DNA from: Microvirga flocculans ATCC BAA-817
GTDB lineage: Bacteria; Pseudomonadota; Alphaproteobacteria; Rhizobiales; Beijerinckiaceae
Length of the DNA: 64,000 bases
NCBI RefSeq assembly: GCF_000518665.1
Contig: NZ_JAEA01000001.1
Coordinates: forward strand, 496,001-560,000
Direction: 5' to 3'
Part shown: one piece after another, positions 34,501-43,094 of the stretch
Numbering within the stretch: the first letter of the stretch is position 1
Layout of the letters: each line of letters starts with the position of its first letter
Program-made: the position numbers and the translations under genes
The notes under the pieces: generated by a model
Databases searched by the model: none
Told to the model about the DNA's origin: nothing
What the model saw: only the letters and a program-made list of their open reading frames with translations

Positions 34501-35516
34501 TGCCTGAGATTCTGGTATTCCTTGGCTAGGTAGGCGAAGTCCGGGTTTCTCAGCTTCGCTGTCTCTTCTGCGGAGAAGCTGACTTTCTTTGCAAGTTCGG
34601 GCGGAATCTGGGCATTCGTAACTGTTGGGGAATAACCCATGGTTTGCGCGAATGCGATCTGACCCTGAGGATCGAGCATGGCGTTCAGGAAGGCGAGGCC
34701 GAATTCCTTGTTGGGTGCGTTTTTCGCGATACAGGCTTCATAGGTGACCGGAATCAGACCTTCTGTCGGAACCACATTGGTGACGGGAATGCCGGCTTTT
34801 TCCCATTGCACAGCACGCCCTCGCCAAAGGGCCGTGATCCAGATCTCGCCTGACTGCAAGGCCTGGCCGACAGCCTCGTTGGATGGGTAAACCCGTACCC
34901 CGAGCTTCTTCCATTCGAGCAACCGCTTTTTCGCGGGCTCGAAATTGGAGAGACTGTCGCCTCCCGCCAGAGCGGCGATGGCATACATCCAGTTGAAACT
35001 CAGATCGACGATGCCGACCTTGCCGCGATACTTCTCATCCCAGAGGTCGGCATAGGACTTGGGTTGCGCATGATTCGGGTTATAGATCAACACCATGCCG
35101 CTGAAGAGCTGCGACACCGAATGCGTGCGGCGCAAAGCCGGGATCACGTTCTTGATATTCGGGACGTTCTCTTCGGTCAACGGTTCAAGGGCTCCCGACA
35201 GGGAGACGTCGTAGACATCGGAATCCGGCAGGCAGGCCACATCGATCGTGCCCTTCGGTAGGCGCCGCTCTGCAATGAGTTTGTTCTTGCGAGGTCCCTG
35301 TCCTGCGACATCCCATTGAACGGAGATGCCCTGAGGTGCCAGCAACGGCTTGACGATATTTGCCTCGAGCAGGTTGAGATAATCGCCGCCCCATGTTCCG
35401 ACAACGCAGGATTTTTCCTGCGCGAGGGCAGGAGTGCCAAGGGCTGATGCACCGATGGCGGTTCCGGCACCCAAGAGAAAAGTTCGTCTGGAGAGTGTAA
35501 AGCTTGCTGATGTCAT
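34473..35516 (-). CDS. ABC transporter substrate-binding protein (PotD/PotF type)
   Basis: A 347-aa periplasmic binding protein of extracellular SBP family 1 or 2. The N-terminus has a twin-arginine-like signal SRRTFLLGAGTAIGASALG ending near PALAQ. Mature sequence begins EKSCVVGTWGGDYLNLL, typical of the polyamine/opine/2-aminoethylphosphonate SBP group. Later blocks YGYS-like MGYSPTVTNAQIPPELAKKVSF and YLAKEYQNLRQWWDREFL match the usual C-terminus. The ligand cannot be told from sequence. Confidence 0.9.
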   Translation of the reverse strand: MTSASFTLSRRTFLLGAGTAIGASALGTPALAQEKSCVVGTWGGDYLNLLEANIVKPLLAPQGISVQWDVAGQGPRKNKLIAERRLPKGTIDVACLPDSDVYDVSLSGALEPLTEENVPNIKNVIPALRRTHSVSQLFSGMVLIYNPNHAQPKSYADLWDEKYRGKVGIVDLSFNWMYAIAALAGGDSLSNFEPAKKRLLEWKKLGVRVYPSNEAVGQALQSGEIWITALWRGRAVQWEKAGIPVTNVVPTEGLIPVTYEACIAKNAPNKEFGLAFLNAMLDPQGQIAFAQTMGYSPTVTNAQIPPELAKKVSFSAEETAKLRNPDFAYLAKEYQNLRQWWDREFLA

Positions 35517-35518
35517 CG

Positions 35519-36628
35519 TTAGTCCTCCGTTCGGTTCTTGTATCTTCCCTCATTGTCAGGCCAGTCTGATGCATCGAGTATCTGACTGGCTTTCACCGGC
35601 CATGAAATTCGGACCGGTTCGCCTTCTTTGAGCGAGGCGATATCGTGCGATGCCGTTCGGCTATGGACAGAGATTGTTTGCCCTGTATCTGATCCGATCA
35701 TGACCTCGTTCACCGGGCCGAGGAACGTGATTGCGCGGACGATGCCGGACAGGACGTTCGGATGCTTGGGTGCCGCATCTCCCGGTACCAGGTCGATGCA
35801 ATCGGGGCGGACGGACAGAATGGACGTCGACGAAGGGGCGGATCCGCTAAAGTAGAACCTTTGGCCCGACTGCGTCAGAAAAGTGCCGGGAGCGGAGACA
35901 TATCCCCGCAGAAAATTCGCTCGGCCCATGAAGTCGGCAATGAAGGCCGTGCGAGGAGTATCGTAGAGCTCACGTGGCGTTCCGACCTGCTCGATCCTGC
36001 CTTTGTTCATCACGACGAGCCGGTCCGCAACCGCAAGGGCCTCCTCTTGGTCATGGGTGACGAAAATCGTCGTCAAGCCGAGCTTTCGCTGTAATTGCCG
36101 GATTTCAATACGTACGGCGTGCCTCAGTTTTGCATCAAGGTTGGAAAGCGGCTCATCGAGAAGAAGAACATCGGGCGTGATCGCCAACGCTCGAGCCAGC
36201 GCGACGCGCTGCTGTTGTCCACCCGACAGCTGACGCGGATAACGGTCGAGCAGATGATCCAGGTGGACGAGGCGCAGCATTTCGAGAACGCGTGCCTTAA
36301 TGTCGGCACGAGCGACATTGCGCATTTCGAGGCCGAAACCGACATTCTGCGAAACCGTCATATGAGGAAACAGGGCATAGTTCTGGAATACCATTCCGGT
36401 TGAGCGGCGGTAAGGAGGCATCTCGGTGACATTGTGCTGACCGATCCGGATCTCACCAGCCGTCGGCAGAACGAAACCCGCGATCATGCGCAGTGTCGTT
36501 GTCTTTCCGCAGCCTGATGGGCCAAGGAGAGCAACGAGCTCTCCCTGTTTGACCGTAAGCGAGAAGTCATGAACGGCATCCACTCCGCCATAAGTCTTGC
36601 CTACGTGAGAGAGGGTAACCTGCTTCAT
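35519..36628 (-). CDS. ABC transporter ATP-binding protein (PotA type)
   Basis: A 369-aa ATPase with Walker A GPSGCGKTT near residue 37, Q-loop region VFQNYALFPHMTV, signature LSGGQQQRVALARA, Walker B LLLDEPLSNLDAKLR and the H-loop VTHDQEEALAVAD. The C-terminal 120 residues form the TOBE regulatory domain. It starts directly at the stop of the PotC-type permease gene and ends two bases before the binding-protein start, so the genes are coupled. Confidence 0.93.
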   Translation of the reverse strand: MKQVTLSHVGKTYGGVDAVHDFSLTVKQGELVALLGPSGCGKTTTLRMIAGFVLPTAGEIRIGQHNVTEMPPYRRSTGMVFQNYALFPHMTVSQNVGFGLEMRNVARADIKARVLEMLRLVHLDHLLDRYPRQLSGGQQQRVALARALAITPDVLLLDEPLSNLDAKLRHAVRIEIRQLQRKLGLTTIFVTHDQEEALAVADRLVVMNKGRIEQVGTPRELYDTPRTAFIADFMGRANFLRGYVSAPGTFLTQSGQRFYFSGSAPSSTSILSVRPDCIDLVPGDAAPKHPNVLSGIVRAITFLGPVNEVMIGSDTGQTISVHSRTASHDIASLKEGEPVRISWPVKASQILDASDWPDNEGRYKNRTED

Positions 36629-37489
36629 TTAAACGATCCTCGACAGCTTGACGAAACGATCAGTGATCAGGAGACAGGCTCCGATGAGCAGGATCTGCAC
36701 AACGGAAACGGCTGCAATCGTCGGGTCGAACTTCCATTCCAGGTACTGCAGCATTGCGATTTGCAGCGTGGTTCGTCCTGGCCCTGCCAAGAAAAGAGAC
36801 ATTTCCAGATCGGTAAAGGAAACGATGAAGCTGAAAATGGCGGCTGCGAAAACGCCGGGGCGTATCGTCGGTAAAGTGACCCGCGTGAACGTTGTGAGAG
36901 GACGGGCGCCCAGGCTCATGGCCGCCTCTTCGAGCGACTTGTTCATGCCGACCAGCGTTGACGATACGAGGCGAACCGTCCACGGGATCGTCAGTGCTAC
37001 ATGAGCCATAACAAATCCGGGCAGGGTCGAGATCATCCTGACGCCCGTCCATAATTCCAATTGAATGAAGTAGATGTAGATGGCTGTTCCCGCGACGATG
37101 CCGGGTACGATCAGGGGCGAGAGAAGAAAGGTGTTCAACACCTCACGGCCGGGAAACCGACCGCGCACGAGCGCAAAACTGGCGGGAATGCCGAGTGCTA
37201 GGCCAGCAATCATGGCGAACAGGCCGATTTTGACCGAGGTCAGGAACCCATCCAGGAAAGCCCCGGCCGCCCATGCATTCGAGAACCATTTAAGGCTATA
37301 TCCCCTCGGAGGGAATGTGATGACCGCATTTTCGAAGACACTGACCCAGAATACAAAAATAACTGGGGTGAACATGAACAAAAAAACGGAAAGAACGATG
37401 AAATAATAGAGGAAGCGCCATATCGACGTAGCAAGCACACCGGATGATGCGGCATCAGAGGCGAAGCCAACGGCAGTTCTCCAGTTCAT
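36629..37489 (-). CDS. ABC transporter permease (PotC type), first gene of operon
   Basis: A 286-aa inner-membrane permease of the PotC class with spans FLYYFIVLSVFLFMFTPVIFVFWVSVF, IGLFAMIAGLALGIPASFALV and the EAA loop LEEAAMSLGARPLTTFTRVTLPTIRPG. It is the promoter-proximal gene of the transporter-peptidase operon and lies 63 bases after copy 3 of the shared 32-bp element. Confidence 0.9.
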   Translation of the reverse strand: MNWRTAVGFASDAASSGVLATSIWRFLYYFIVLSVFLFMFTPVIFVFWVSVFENAVITFPPRGYSLKWFSNAWAAGAFLDGFLTSVKIGLFAMIAGLALGIPASFALVRGRFPGREVLNTFLLSPLIVPGIVAGTAIYIYFIQLELWTGVRMISTLPGFVMAHVALTIPWTVRLVSSTLVGMNKSLEEAAMSLGARPLTTFTRVTLPTIRPGVFAAAIFSFIVSFTDLEMSLFLAGPGRTTLQIAMLQYLEWKFDPTIAAVSVVQILLIGACLLITDRFVKLSRIV

Positions 37490-37552
37490 CGGCGCCTATC
37501 ATTGTTGAGAAACCGGTTTCGAGCCTGAACTCTAGAAGGGACTATCTCAGTC

Positions 37553-37584
37553 GTTCAAACGCCAAATTCTACTGTTCAGATAAG
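37553..37584 (-). promoter_or_regulatory. shared 32-bp element, copy 3 (transporter-peptidase operon)
   Basis: Read on the minus strand it starts with CTTAT (37580-37584), contains CAGTAGAATTTG, and ends with GGCGTTTGAA (last base of that at 37554). The core matches copy 2 at 20 of 21 positions. It lies 63 bases before the first permease ATG and points toward it, the same arrangement as the other two copies. Confidence 0.65.
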
Positions 37585-37967
37585 AGGCTCGGGAGTAACG
37601 ATTTGAGGCCAAGTTGCACTTATCAATTCCTCCCGCCGTTTAGGAAGTGACACGTCTTGTAGTTGCGAGGTCTTTGCCGAGAATCATCGGCGCAGGTACT
37701 TGTTATAGATCCTGTTGGATTTACGCGGTCCCGAATAGGAGACGACTAAAATCTTGCTCTGCAATCCGCTAGAAAGGGAGGCTGTAGCAGTGTCGCATGA
37801 CATGTGGGATATAACGATTGCGATAGAGGGTGGCGATTGCTGTCAGGCAAAACTTTGGCCTATTATCCCTTTCGCAAGAGTAGCTCCTAAATCTGGTATA
37901 GCCAAGCCTTTTGCAATTTCCTGGTAGTATTGCCATGCTTTCTTTCTGTTGTGAGAAGATATGGCAA
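37585..37967. other. AT-rich stretch without a supported gene
   Basis: Base composition falls below that of all flanking genes. A 91-codon frame on the minus strand (37769-38044) has no family resemblance and an odd amino-acid make-up, so I do not call it. The stretch looks like the left part of acquired, decaying DNA that continues to the transposase. Confidence 0.5.
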
Positions 37968-38236
37968 ATGACTAAAATCAACTCGTCAGCAAAAGAGCTC
38001 CTATCCAATAATATTTGGAGGCTTATTGATACAACTAAGATCATTATTGGCTATCCACAATAGAATGCAGAAGTAGCTATTAATTTATATACTCTTTTTA
38101 AAGAATACAAAAAGCGTATATCGACTCATATAATCAAGCTGAATTCGAAGCCGTTATCAGTGATATTGTAGAAAATGGCTTTGCCTATAAAGAGATAAAC
38201 TCTTACGACTTTAATAAGGGCTCGAAAGATTACTAA
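37968..38236 (+). pseudogene. decayed AT-rich small gene (about 89 codons)
   Basis: Starting at ATG 37968 the frame reads MTKINSSAKELLSNNIWRLI and reaches an amber codon at 38061-38063; the same frame goes on for 16 codons (NAEVAINLYTLFKEYK). Loss of one A in the run at 38109-38113 then shifts it; the neighbouring frame continues with AYIDSYNQAEFEAVISDI to the stop at 38234-38236. Rejoined, it gives an 89-residue helical, lysine- and asparagine-rich protein unlike the host's usage. I do not recognise the family. Two lesions make a pseudogene likely. Confidence 0.45.
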
Positions 38237-38433
38237 ACTCTCGTTAAACCGAAAAACCTCAAGAAGCCCATGACAGTAAAAATAGCGCCATAGAAAATCC
38301 TTTTCTTAAGAGGGAAGCCCTGTCCAGGCTCTCCGACCCAAAGAATAGTCGCCTCTTTTCCATCAATAATACGCTTATCTCCAAATTTTGGCCCGTTATG
38401 CAACTGTGCTGCTGATAGTTTGAAAGTAAGTAA
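38233..38433 (-). pseudogene. fragment of a membrane protein with W-x-G-x-P-x-Q-G motif
   Basis: A 66-codon frame with no ATG start reads DGKEATILWVGEPGQGFPLK and then a hydrophobic stretch IFYGAIFTVMGFLRFF before the stop at 38233-38235. The W-x-G-x-P-x-Q-G motif followed by a membrane span is typical of the N-terminus of small bacterial PH-domain-like membrane proteins, which continue for another 100 residues or more; here it ends early. A TTG at 38403 is the only likely start and has no good ribosome-binding site. Its stop overlaps the stop of the convergent pseudogene. Confidence 0.4.
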
Positions 38434-38684
38434 TTATATTTATATCAGTATACACGTGTAGATTTGCTGCATCTGAACGCAACTCAATTACAAATCTGGC
38501 CTAGCAATGGTTCGCGTGAAGGCCGATGTACAAATCAAAGCGTCTGACGGATGATCTTTCTCTTATTTCCGATCAAAGCATCCCTGATAATGCACAATAG
38601 CATCCCGTTTACGTGCTCTTTAGCGATGAGGAATACACGCTGCTTTTCGACACGCCTTTCGACAAGGCGAGTTATTATGAGAAG
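38434..38684. other. AT-rich gap next to the transposase
   Basis: No gene is supported. TCCCTgaTA at 38581 resembles, in inverted order, TCCCTttTA at 39677-39669 beyond the other end of the transposase. Only about nine of twenty bases match and I see no target duplication, so these are tentative element ends at best. Confidence 0.3.
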
Positions 38685-39616
38685 CTAAAGCGCATAGTTA
38701 TAGTTCATCGCGATAGCCCGTTGCCTCTGACCACCGTACTTGACCCTGACACCAGCGAAGCGCGTGATGATTGCGGCCATCCTCTCCGTGTCCTTAAAGG
38801 TGCGGGTATTCCAGCGGAAGTCAAACTCCGCGCAATACAGCGATAGGTGTTGTGTGCCGACCTTGTGATACATGCCGATCAAGCCGCGCTTGAGGAGGCT
38901 GATAAAGCCTTCAACCCTGTTAGTTGACATAGTGCCACGGGCATATTCGCTAGCCGCGTGATTGACGGATTCATGAGCAGCAAACTTCTTGCCGACCTTC
39001 TTGTAATAGGCGGCTTCATCGGTGTTCAGAACGGTCTCTTGATGTACCTGCTCTTCTAGGATCGATGAAACCGTTTCGGCGTCCACATTGCCGACGACAA
39101 AGCTACGTGCGGGTCCGTCACGCTCAACAAGCGTCACAACCTTCATCTTGTGGGCATAACCACGCGCACCTTGGGGCTTCTCATAGGCGTTGCCCCAAAA
39201 GGTCTCATCCGCCTCAACAATGCGCCTATCACCACCAAGGCGGACTGAAAATTTTCTTTGATGGCCTCTCGAATGCGATGGCTCAAATACCATGCAGTCT
39301 TGTAGGTCACGCCCAAGATGCGCTGCAATTTCTTGGCGGAAATGCCCTTCTTGGCCACCGTAAAGAGATAAATTGCCGTAAGCCATTTCCGAAACGGAAG
39401 GTGAGTGCCCTCCATCACCGTGCCTACTGTAACGGTAAAATCCCTATCGCAATTGTTGCAACGGTAGACGCCTTCACGAACCCCTTTGCCTTGGAATGCG
39501 TAGATGCGTTCTTCCGCTTCGCAATGCGGGCAAACCGGCCCTTCCGGCCACAGTTTCGACTCAAGAAACTTTCGAGCTTCCTGATCGTCGTGAAAATAGG
39601 GCTTATTAAGCTCCAA
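38685..39616 (-). mobile_element. IS1595-family (ISXO2-like) transposase in two frames
   Basis: The first frame starts at TTG 39616, preceded by GGGAGG nine bases away, and encodes LNKPYFHDDQEARKFLESKL, two zinc-ribbon CxxC pairs (CPHC and CNNC) and the SHRIREA helix-turn-helix region. At the tract A-AAT-TTT (39254-39248) the reading must move back one base; the second frame then gives GGDRRIVEADETFWG, VLNTDEAAYY and NRVEGFISLLKRGLIGMYHKV, the catalytic acidic residues of the DDE/N domain. The shift is either a mutation or programmed -1 frameshifting. The full length after rejoining is about 310 aa, normal for the family. A flanking ORF at 38613-38846 is its shadow. Confidence 0.85.
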
Positions 39617-39930
39617 TGAGTATATCCTCCCATTTATGCAGATACTGCATATCAAGTAACTACTCTTGTAAAAGGGACAATGGGCCAAAAGAACCGTCTT
39701 GGATTACGGTCTCCTAGACGACAGATTGGTGTGTGTTCCATTGATCATGCGTCGTGCTCGTAAGGCGAAAGAGAGAGCGCCACGGCTCCCGTGCGTGCCA
39801 GAGGTCGTTTTCCTTGCTGTCCTTGCTGGCTTGCTTGCCAAGGCAGCTATTCTTGCGATTTCTACCCTGAACAGGCGGCCATCGCCCACTCGAACTGTGT
39901 CCGAAAGGCAGTGAGCAGTCACCCCAATCT
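39617..39930. other. intergenic, right flank of the transposase
   Basis: Holds the probable right end of the insertion element (to about 39677) and then 250 bases without a gene I can support. Overlapping frames on both strands (39699-39914 plus, 39704-39970 minus) show no recognisable sequence. Confidence 0.3.
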
Positions 39931-40419
39931 GTGGCCTCCAGCGACTCTTCCGGAGTGGATGAGATCGCAAGAATTATTCATGGGCAAGCTCCGCGGAACT
40001 ACCTTCCTCCGCTATCTACCCGTGACTTGGAGCTTGCCCGGGCACTCGACTTCCTGATCCGGAATGGAGGCAGCCAAGGGCCCGTGGCGGACCGACAATG
40101 GCAAGTCTTTGAACGCGTTTCTCTTCCTCTTGCAGTCTACCTCCGGGATATTGATGATCGCTCCCGCTGGGGTGACCTTCGCAATGAGATCCGGCGCATA
40201 CAGGTATTGTGTGTGCGTGTCCCTGATCTATCCGAGAGAGACCTCAATCGAGAGTATGTGGTGAAGGTAGCGACACTGGCCGATGCCTGGGTTGATCGAG
40301 GCCGGAATCTGCTCGCCGAGTTGGAGACGATGGAGAAAGATTCAGGCTCTCCGAAACTGGTTCTGGATCTGCCTGAGGATCAAGAGCACCTTACTGCGCC
40401 GGGCTCCAAAGTCTCGTAG
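39931..40419 (+). CDS. hypothetical protein (162 aa)
   Basis: I do not recognise this protein. It starts at GTG 39931 and is charged and probably all-helical (LSTRDLELARALDFLIRN, RWGDLRNEIRRIQVLCVRV, LNREYVVKVATLADAWVDRGRNLLAELE), without signal peptide or membrane span. The composition is GC-rich and normal for the host, unlike the preceding patch. It lies alone between the insertion element and kup, converging on kup. Confidence 0.5.
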   Translation: MASSDSSGVDEIARIIHGQAPRNYLPPLSTRDLELARALDFLIRNGGSQGPVADRQWQVFERVSLPLAVYLRDIDDRSRWGDLRNEIRRIQVLCVRVPDLSERDLNREYVVKVATLADAWVDRGRNLLAELETMEKDSGSPKLVLDLPEDQEHLTAPGSKVS

Positions 40420-40533
40420 GGTGGTTCACATGAATGTCCGCAGTGGGAGGAAAAGCGGACATCCGCTTGAGGTCAGGAAAGTGCCATTTCGAGACCTTCT
40501 TGGGCTCTTCGCGATCATGAGCCAAGAGCTAGT

Positions 40534-42450
40534 TCAGACCGTGACCTGGGTGCCGACCTCGACCACGCGTCCAGTGGGGATCTGAAAGAAATCCGTGGCG
40601 TCACTGGCCGACTTGGAGAGGCTGATGAACAGCTTGTCCTGCCAGAACGGCATGCCGCCATGAGCGGACGGCCGGATCGAGCGGCGCGAGACAAAGAATG
40701 AGGTCGTCATGATGTCGAACTTGAAGCCCTGCTTGCGCAGAAGCGCCAAACCACGCGGGATATTGGGCGTCTCCATGTAGCCGAAGCTCATGGTCGCGCG
40801 CCAGAACGAATCGCCGAGAGGCTCGATATGAACGCGCTCCTCGTCAGTGACGCGGGGCGTGTCCTCGGTTCTTACGGTCAGGATCACGTTCTGCTCGTGC
40901 AGGATCTTGTTGTGCTTGAGGTTGTGCATGAGAGCGGAGGGGGCGGTCTCGGGATCGCTCGTCATGAAGACGGCGGTGCCCTTGACCCGGTAGGGCTGGC
41001 TCTTATGCAGCATGCCGATGAGTTCGTTAAGGGGAACATCCGCTTTGCGGGTTTTCTCGAACAGGATGCGCGTGCCGCGTCGCCACGTCAACATGAGCGT
41101 AACCAACAGCGCACCGACGAGCAGAGGCATCCAGCCGCCCTGCGGGATCTTCAGGGCATTGGCCGCCAGGAAGATCGTGTCGATGATCAGGAACGGCGCG
41201 ATGACACAGGCAGCAAGCCACGCCGGCCACTTCCAGAACCGCCAGACGACGAAGAAGGCCATGATGGCGGTCACCACCATCGTGCCCGTGACGGCAATGC
41301 CATAAGCGTGAGCCAGAGCGCTCGAACTCTTGAAGGTGATCACCAGTAAGAGAACAGCGAGCAGCAGCATGTAGTTCACCTTGGGGACGTAGATCTGGCC
41401 TTTCTCGGTCTCTGACGTCCAGCGGATCTCCATGCGTGGCAAAAGCCCGAGCTGGATCGCCTGCTGGGTCAGGGAGAAGGCGCCCGTGATCACCGCCTGG
41501 CTCGCGATGATGGTGGCGATGGTCGCCATGACGACCATCGGCAGCAGCGCCCATTCCGGGTAGAGCAGGAAGAACGGATTCTCGATCTTGGCCGGATCGG
41601 CGAGCAGCAGCGCGCCCTGTCCGAAATAGTTCAAGGCAAGGCACGGCAGGACGAAACCGAGCCAAGCGAGCTGAATCGGCCGCCGCCCGAAATGGCCCAT
41701 ATCGGCATAGAGCGCCTCCGCGCCGGTGACGGCGAGGAACACCGCCCCGAGGGCGAACAGGCCCGCCGTGCCATGCGTGGCGAGGAAGACGATGCCATAG
41801 GTCGGGCTGATCGCGGCCAGGATGCGGGGCTCGTCCGCGATGTGGAGCAGCCCGCCCAAAGCCATGAGCGCGAACCACAGCGCCATGATCGGGCCGAAGA
41901 AGGCCGCGACGCGCGCGGTGCCATGGCTCTGCACCGCGAAGAGACCGATCATGATGACGCCGCTGAGCGGCAGGACATAATGCTCGAAGGTAGGGTTGAC
42001 GAGGGTCAGGCCTTCGATGGCCGATAGCACCGAGATGGCGGGGGTGATGATGGCATCGCCATAGAACAGAGCAGCGCCGATCATACCCAGCAAAGTGATG
42101 ACGAGGATGTTGTGACCCATGGCTTTTTGGGCCAGCGCCATGAGCGTCAGCGTGCCGCCCTCGCCGTTGTTGTCCGCACGCAGAATGAAAATCACGTATT
42201 TGACTGTGACGATGAAGATCAGCGCCCACAGGATGAGCGAGACGATGCCGAAGACCATCTCACGCGTCACGACACCGCCCGCAGCGGCGGCGGAGAGGGA
42301 TTCCTTTAGGGCATAAAGAGGGCTCGTGCCAATGTCGCCATAGACGACCCCGAGCGTGCCCAGCGTCAGCAGCCAGAAGCTGGAGCCTTGATGGGTCGAA
42401 GGAGCTTCCGCCTCCGCTGAACGGGATTGGGTCGGGGCCGGAACACTCAT
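40534..42450 (-). CDS. kup: Kup potassium uptake transporter
   Basis: A 638-aa low-affinity K+/H+ symporter with twelve membrane spans and a C-terminal cytoplasmic domain. Family blocks: [24 protein letters not shown] near the N-terminus, [34 protein letters not shown] and [21 protein letters not shown]. The ATG follows the stop of the unknown 187-aa gene without a gap (TAA then ATG), so both are translated from one message. The kdp operon lies just upstream, giving a combined potassium locus. Confidence 0.96.
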   Translation of the reverse strand: MSVPAPTQSRSAEAEAPSTHQGSSFWLLTLGTLGVVYGDIGTSPLYALKESLSAAAAGGVVTREMVFGIVSLILWALIFIVTVKYVIFILRADNNGEGGTLTLMALAQKAMGHNILVITLLGMIGAALFYGDAIITPAISVLSAIEGLTLVNPTFEHYVLPLSGVIMIGLFAVQSHGTARVAAFFGPIMALWFALMALGGLLHIADEPRILAAISPTYGIVFLATHGTAGLFALGAVFLAVTGAEALYADMGHFGRRPIQLAWLGFVLPCLALNYFGQGALLLADPAKIENPFFLLYPEWALLPMVVMATIATIIASQAVITGAFSLTQQAIQLGLLPRMEIRWTSETEKGQIYVPKVNYMLLLAVLLLVITFKSSSALAHAYGIAVTGTMVVTAIMAFFVVWRFWKWPAWLAACVIAPFLIIDTIFLAANALKIPQGGWMPLLVGALLVTLMLTWRRGTRILFEKTRKADVPLNELIGMLHKSQPYRVKGTAVFMTSDPETAPSALMHNLKHNKILHEQNVILTVRTEDTPRVTDEERVHIEPLGDSFWRATMSFGYMETPNIPRGLALLRKQGFKFDIMTTSFFVSRRSIRPSAHGGMPFWQDKLFISLSKSASDATDFFQIPTGRVVEVGTQVTV

Positions 42451-43014
42451 TTATCGATCCGCCTGATGCGTGATTGGACCCGCTCCGACATTCTCCATCC
42501 GTCTGAACGGGGTGACATTGCTTGGGGCTCGCCCTTGCATCTTGAGAATTTGGGCCTGAACGAGAGCGCCCATGGTCGCGAGGGCCGGATGATCGTGCTG
42601 GAACTCGGCCACATCCTCGATCCAATTGATCGCCAGGCCGCGCACGCAAATCGCGCAGTTCCATCGCTGGTCGTCGCAGGACAGGCGGTGGATCGACCAA
42701 TCGGGCAGTTCCCATCCGATCAGCCAGAATCCGAGGTCAAGCCAGGCTTGCGCTTCGATCAACCGCTTCACGGCATCGTTGGGTCCGATCGCCGACTGAA
42801 GGCGGGGACAGGCATGTTGCAGCAGCTCTGCCACAAGGTCAGCCGTCGGCTGAGAGGCCGCCTCGATCCGTGACAGGAGAGTACGGCGCTCACGTTCCAG
42901 GTTTTGCCTCGCGAGATTTTGTTTCGGCCACATCTTGGCGATCCCAACAGACAGGAACGCGATTGGCATCTTAACCCAACCGAACAATGCGTCCTGACCC
43001 TTTGGGTCACACAT
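42451..43014 (-). CDS. hypothetical protein coupled to kup (187 aa)
   Basis: I do not recognise the family. After an N-terminal hydrophobic stretch (MPIAFLSVGIAKMW) comes a helical segment LARQNLERERRTLLSRIEA and a cysteine- and tryptophan-rich middle (DLGFWLIGWELPDWSIHRL, then CDDQRWNCAICVRGLAINWIEDV). The start may be 43014 or ATG 42969. Its stop abuts the kup start and it lies 80 bases after kdpE, so it is likely part of the potassium regulon. Direct coupling to kup suggests a role in K+ uptake, which is inference. Confidence 0.6.
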   Translation of the reverse strand: MCDPKGQDALFGWVKMPIAFLSVGIAKMWPKQNLARQNLERERRTLLSRIEAASQPTADLVAELLQHACPRLQSAIGPNDAVKRLIEAQAWLDLGFWLIGWELPDWSIHRLSCDDQRWNCAICVRGLAINWIEDVAEFQHDHPALATMGALVQAQILKMQGRAPSNVTPFRRMENVGAGPITHQADR

Positions 43015-43094
43015 GGTCAGATTGGGATAAATATTCGATTGGGAAGTCGAGAGCTCGTTATAAAGGCCGTATAAAGATCCTGCTTCGAAGGGAC

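Noticed and set aside
37769-38044. 91-codon minus-strand frame in the AT-rich patch
   Set aside because: No family resemblance, and it overlaps the better-supported decayed plus-strand gene.
38581-39677. Terminal inverted repeats of the IS1595-type element
   Set aside because: TCCCT at both ends with only about nine of twenty bases matching and no target duplication; not enough to set boundaries.
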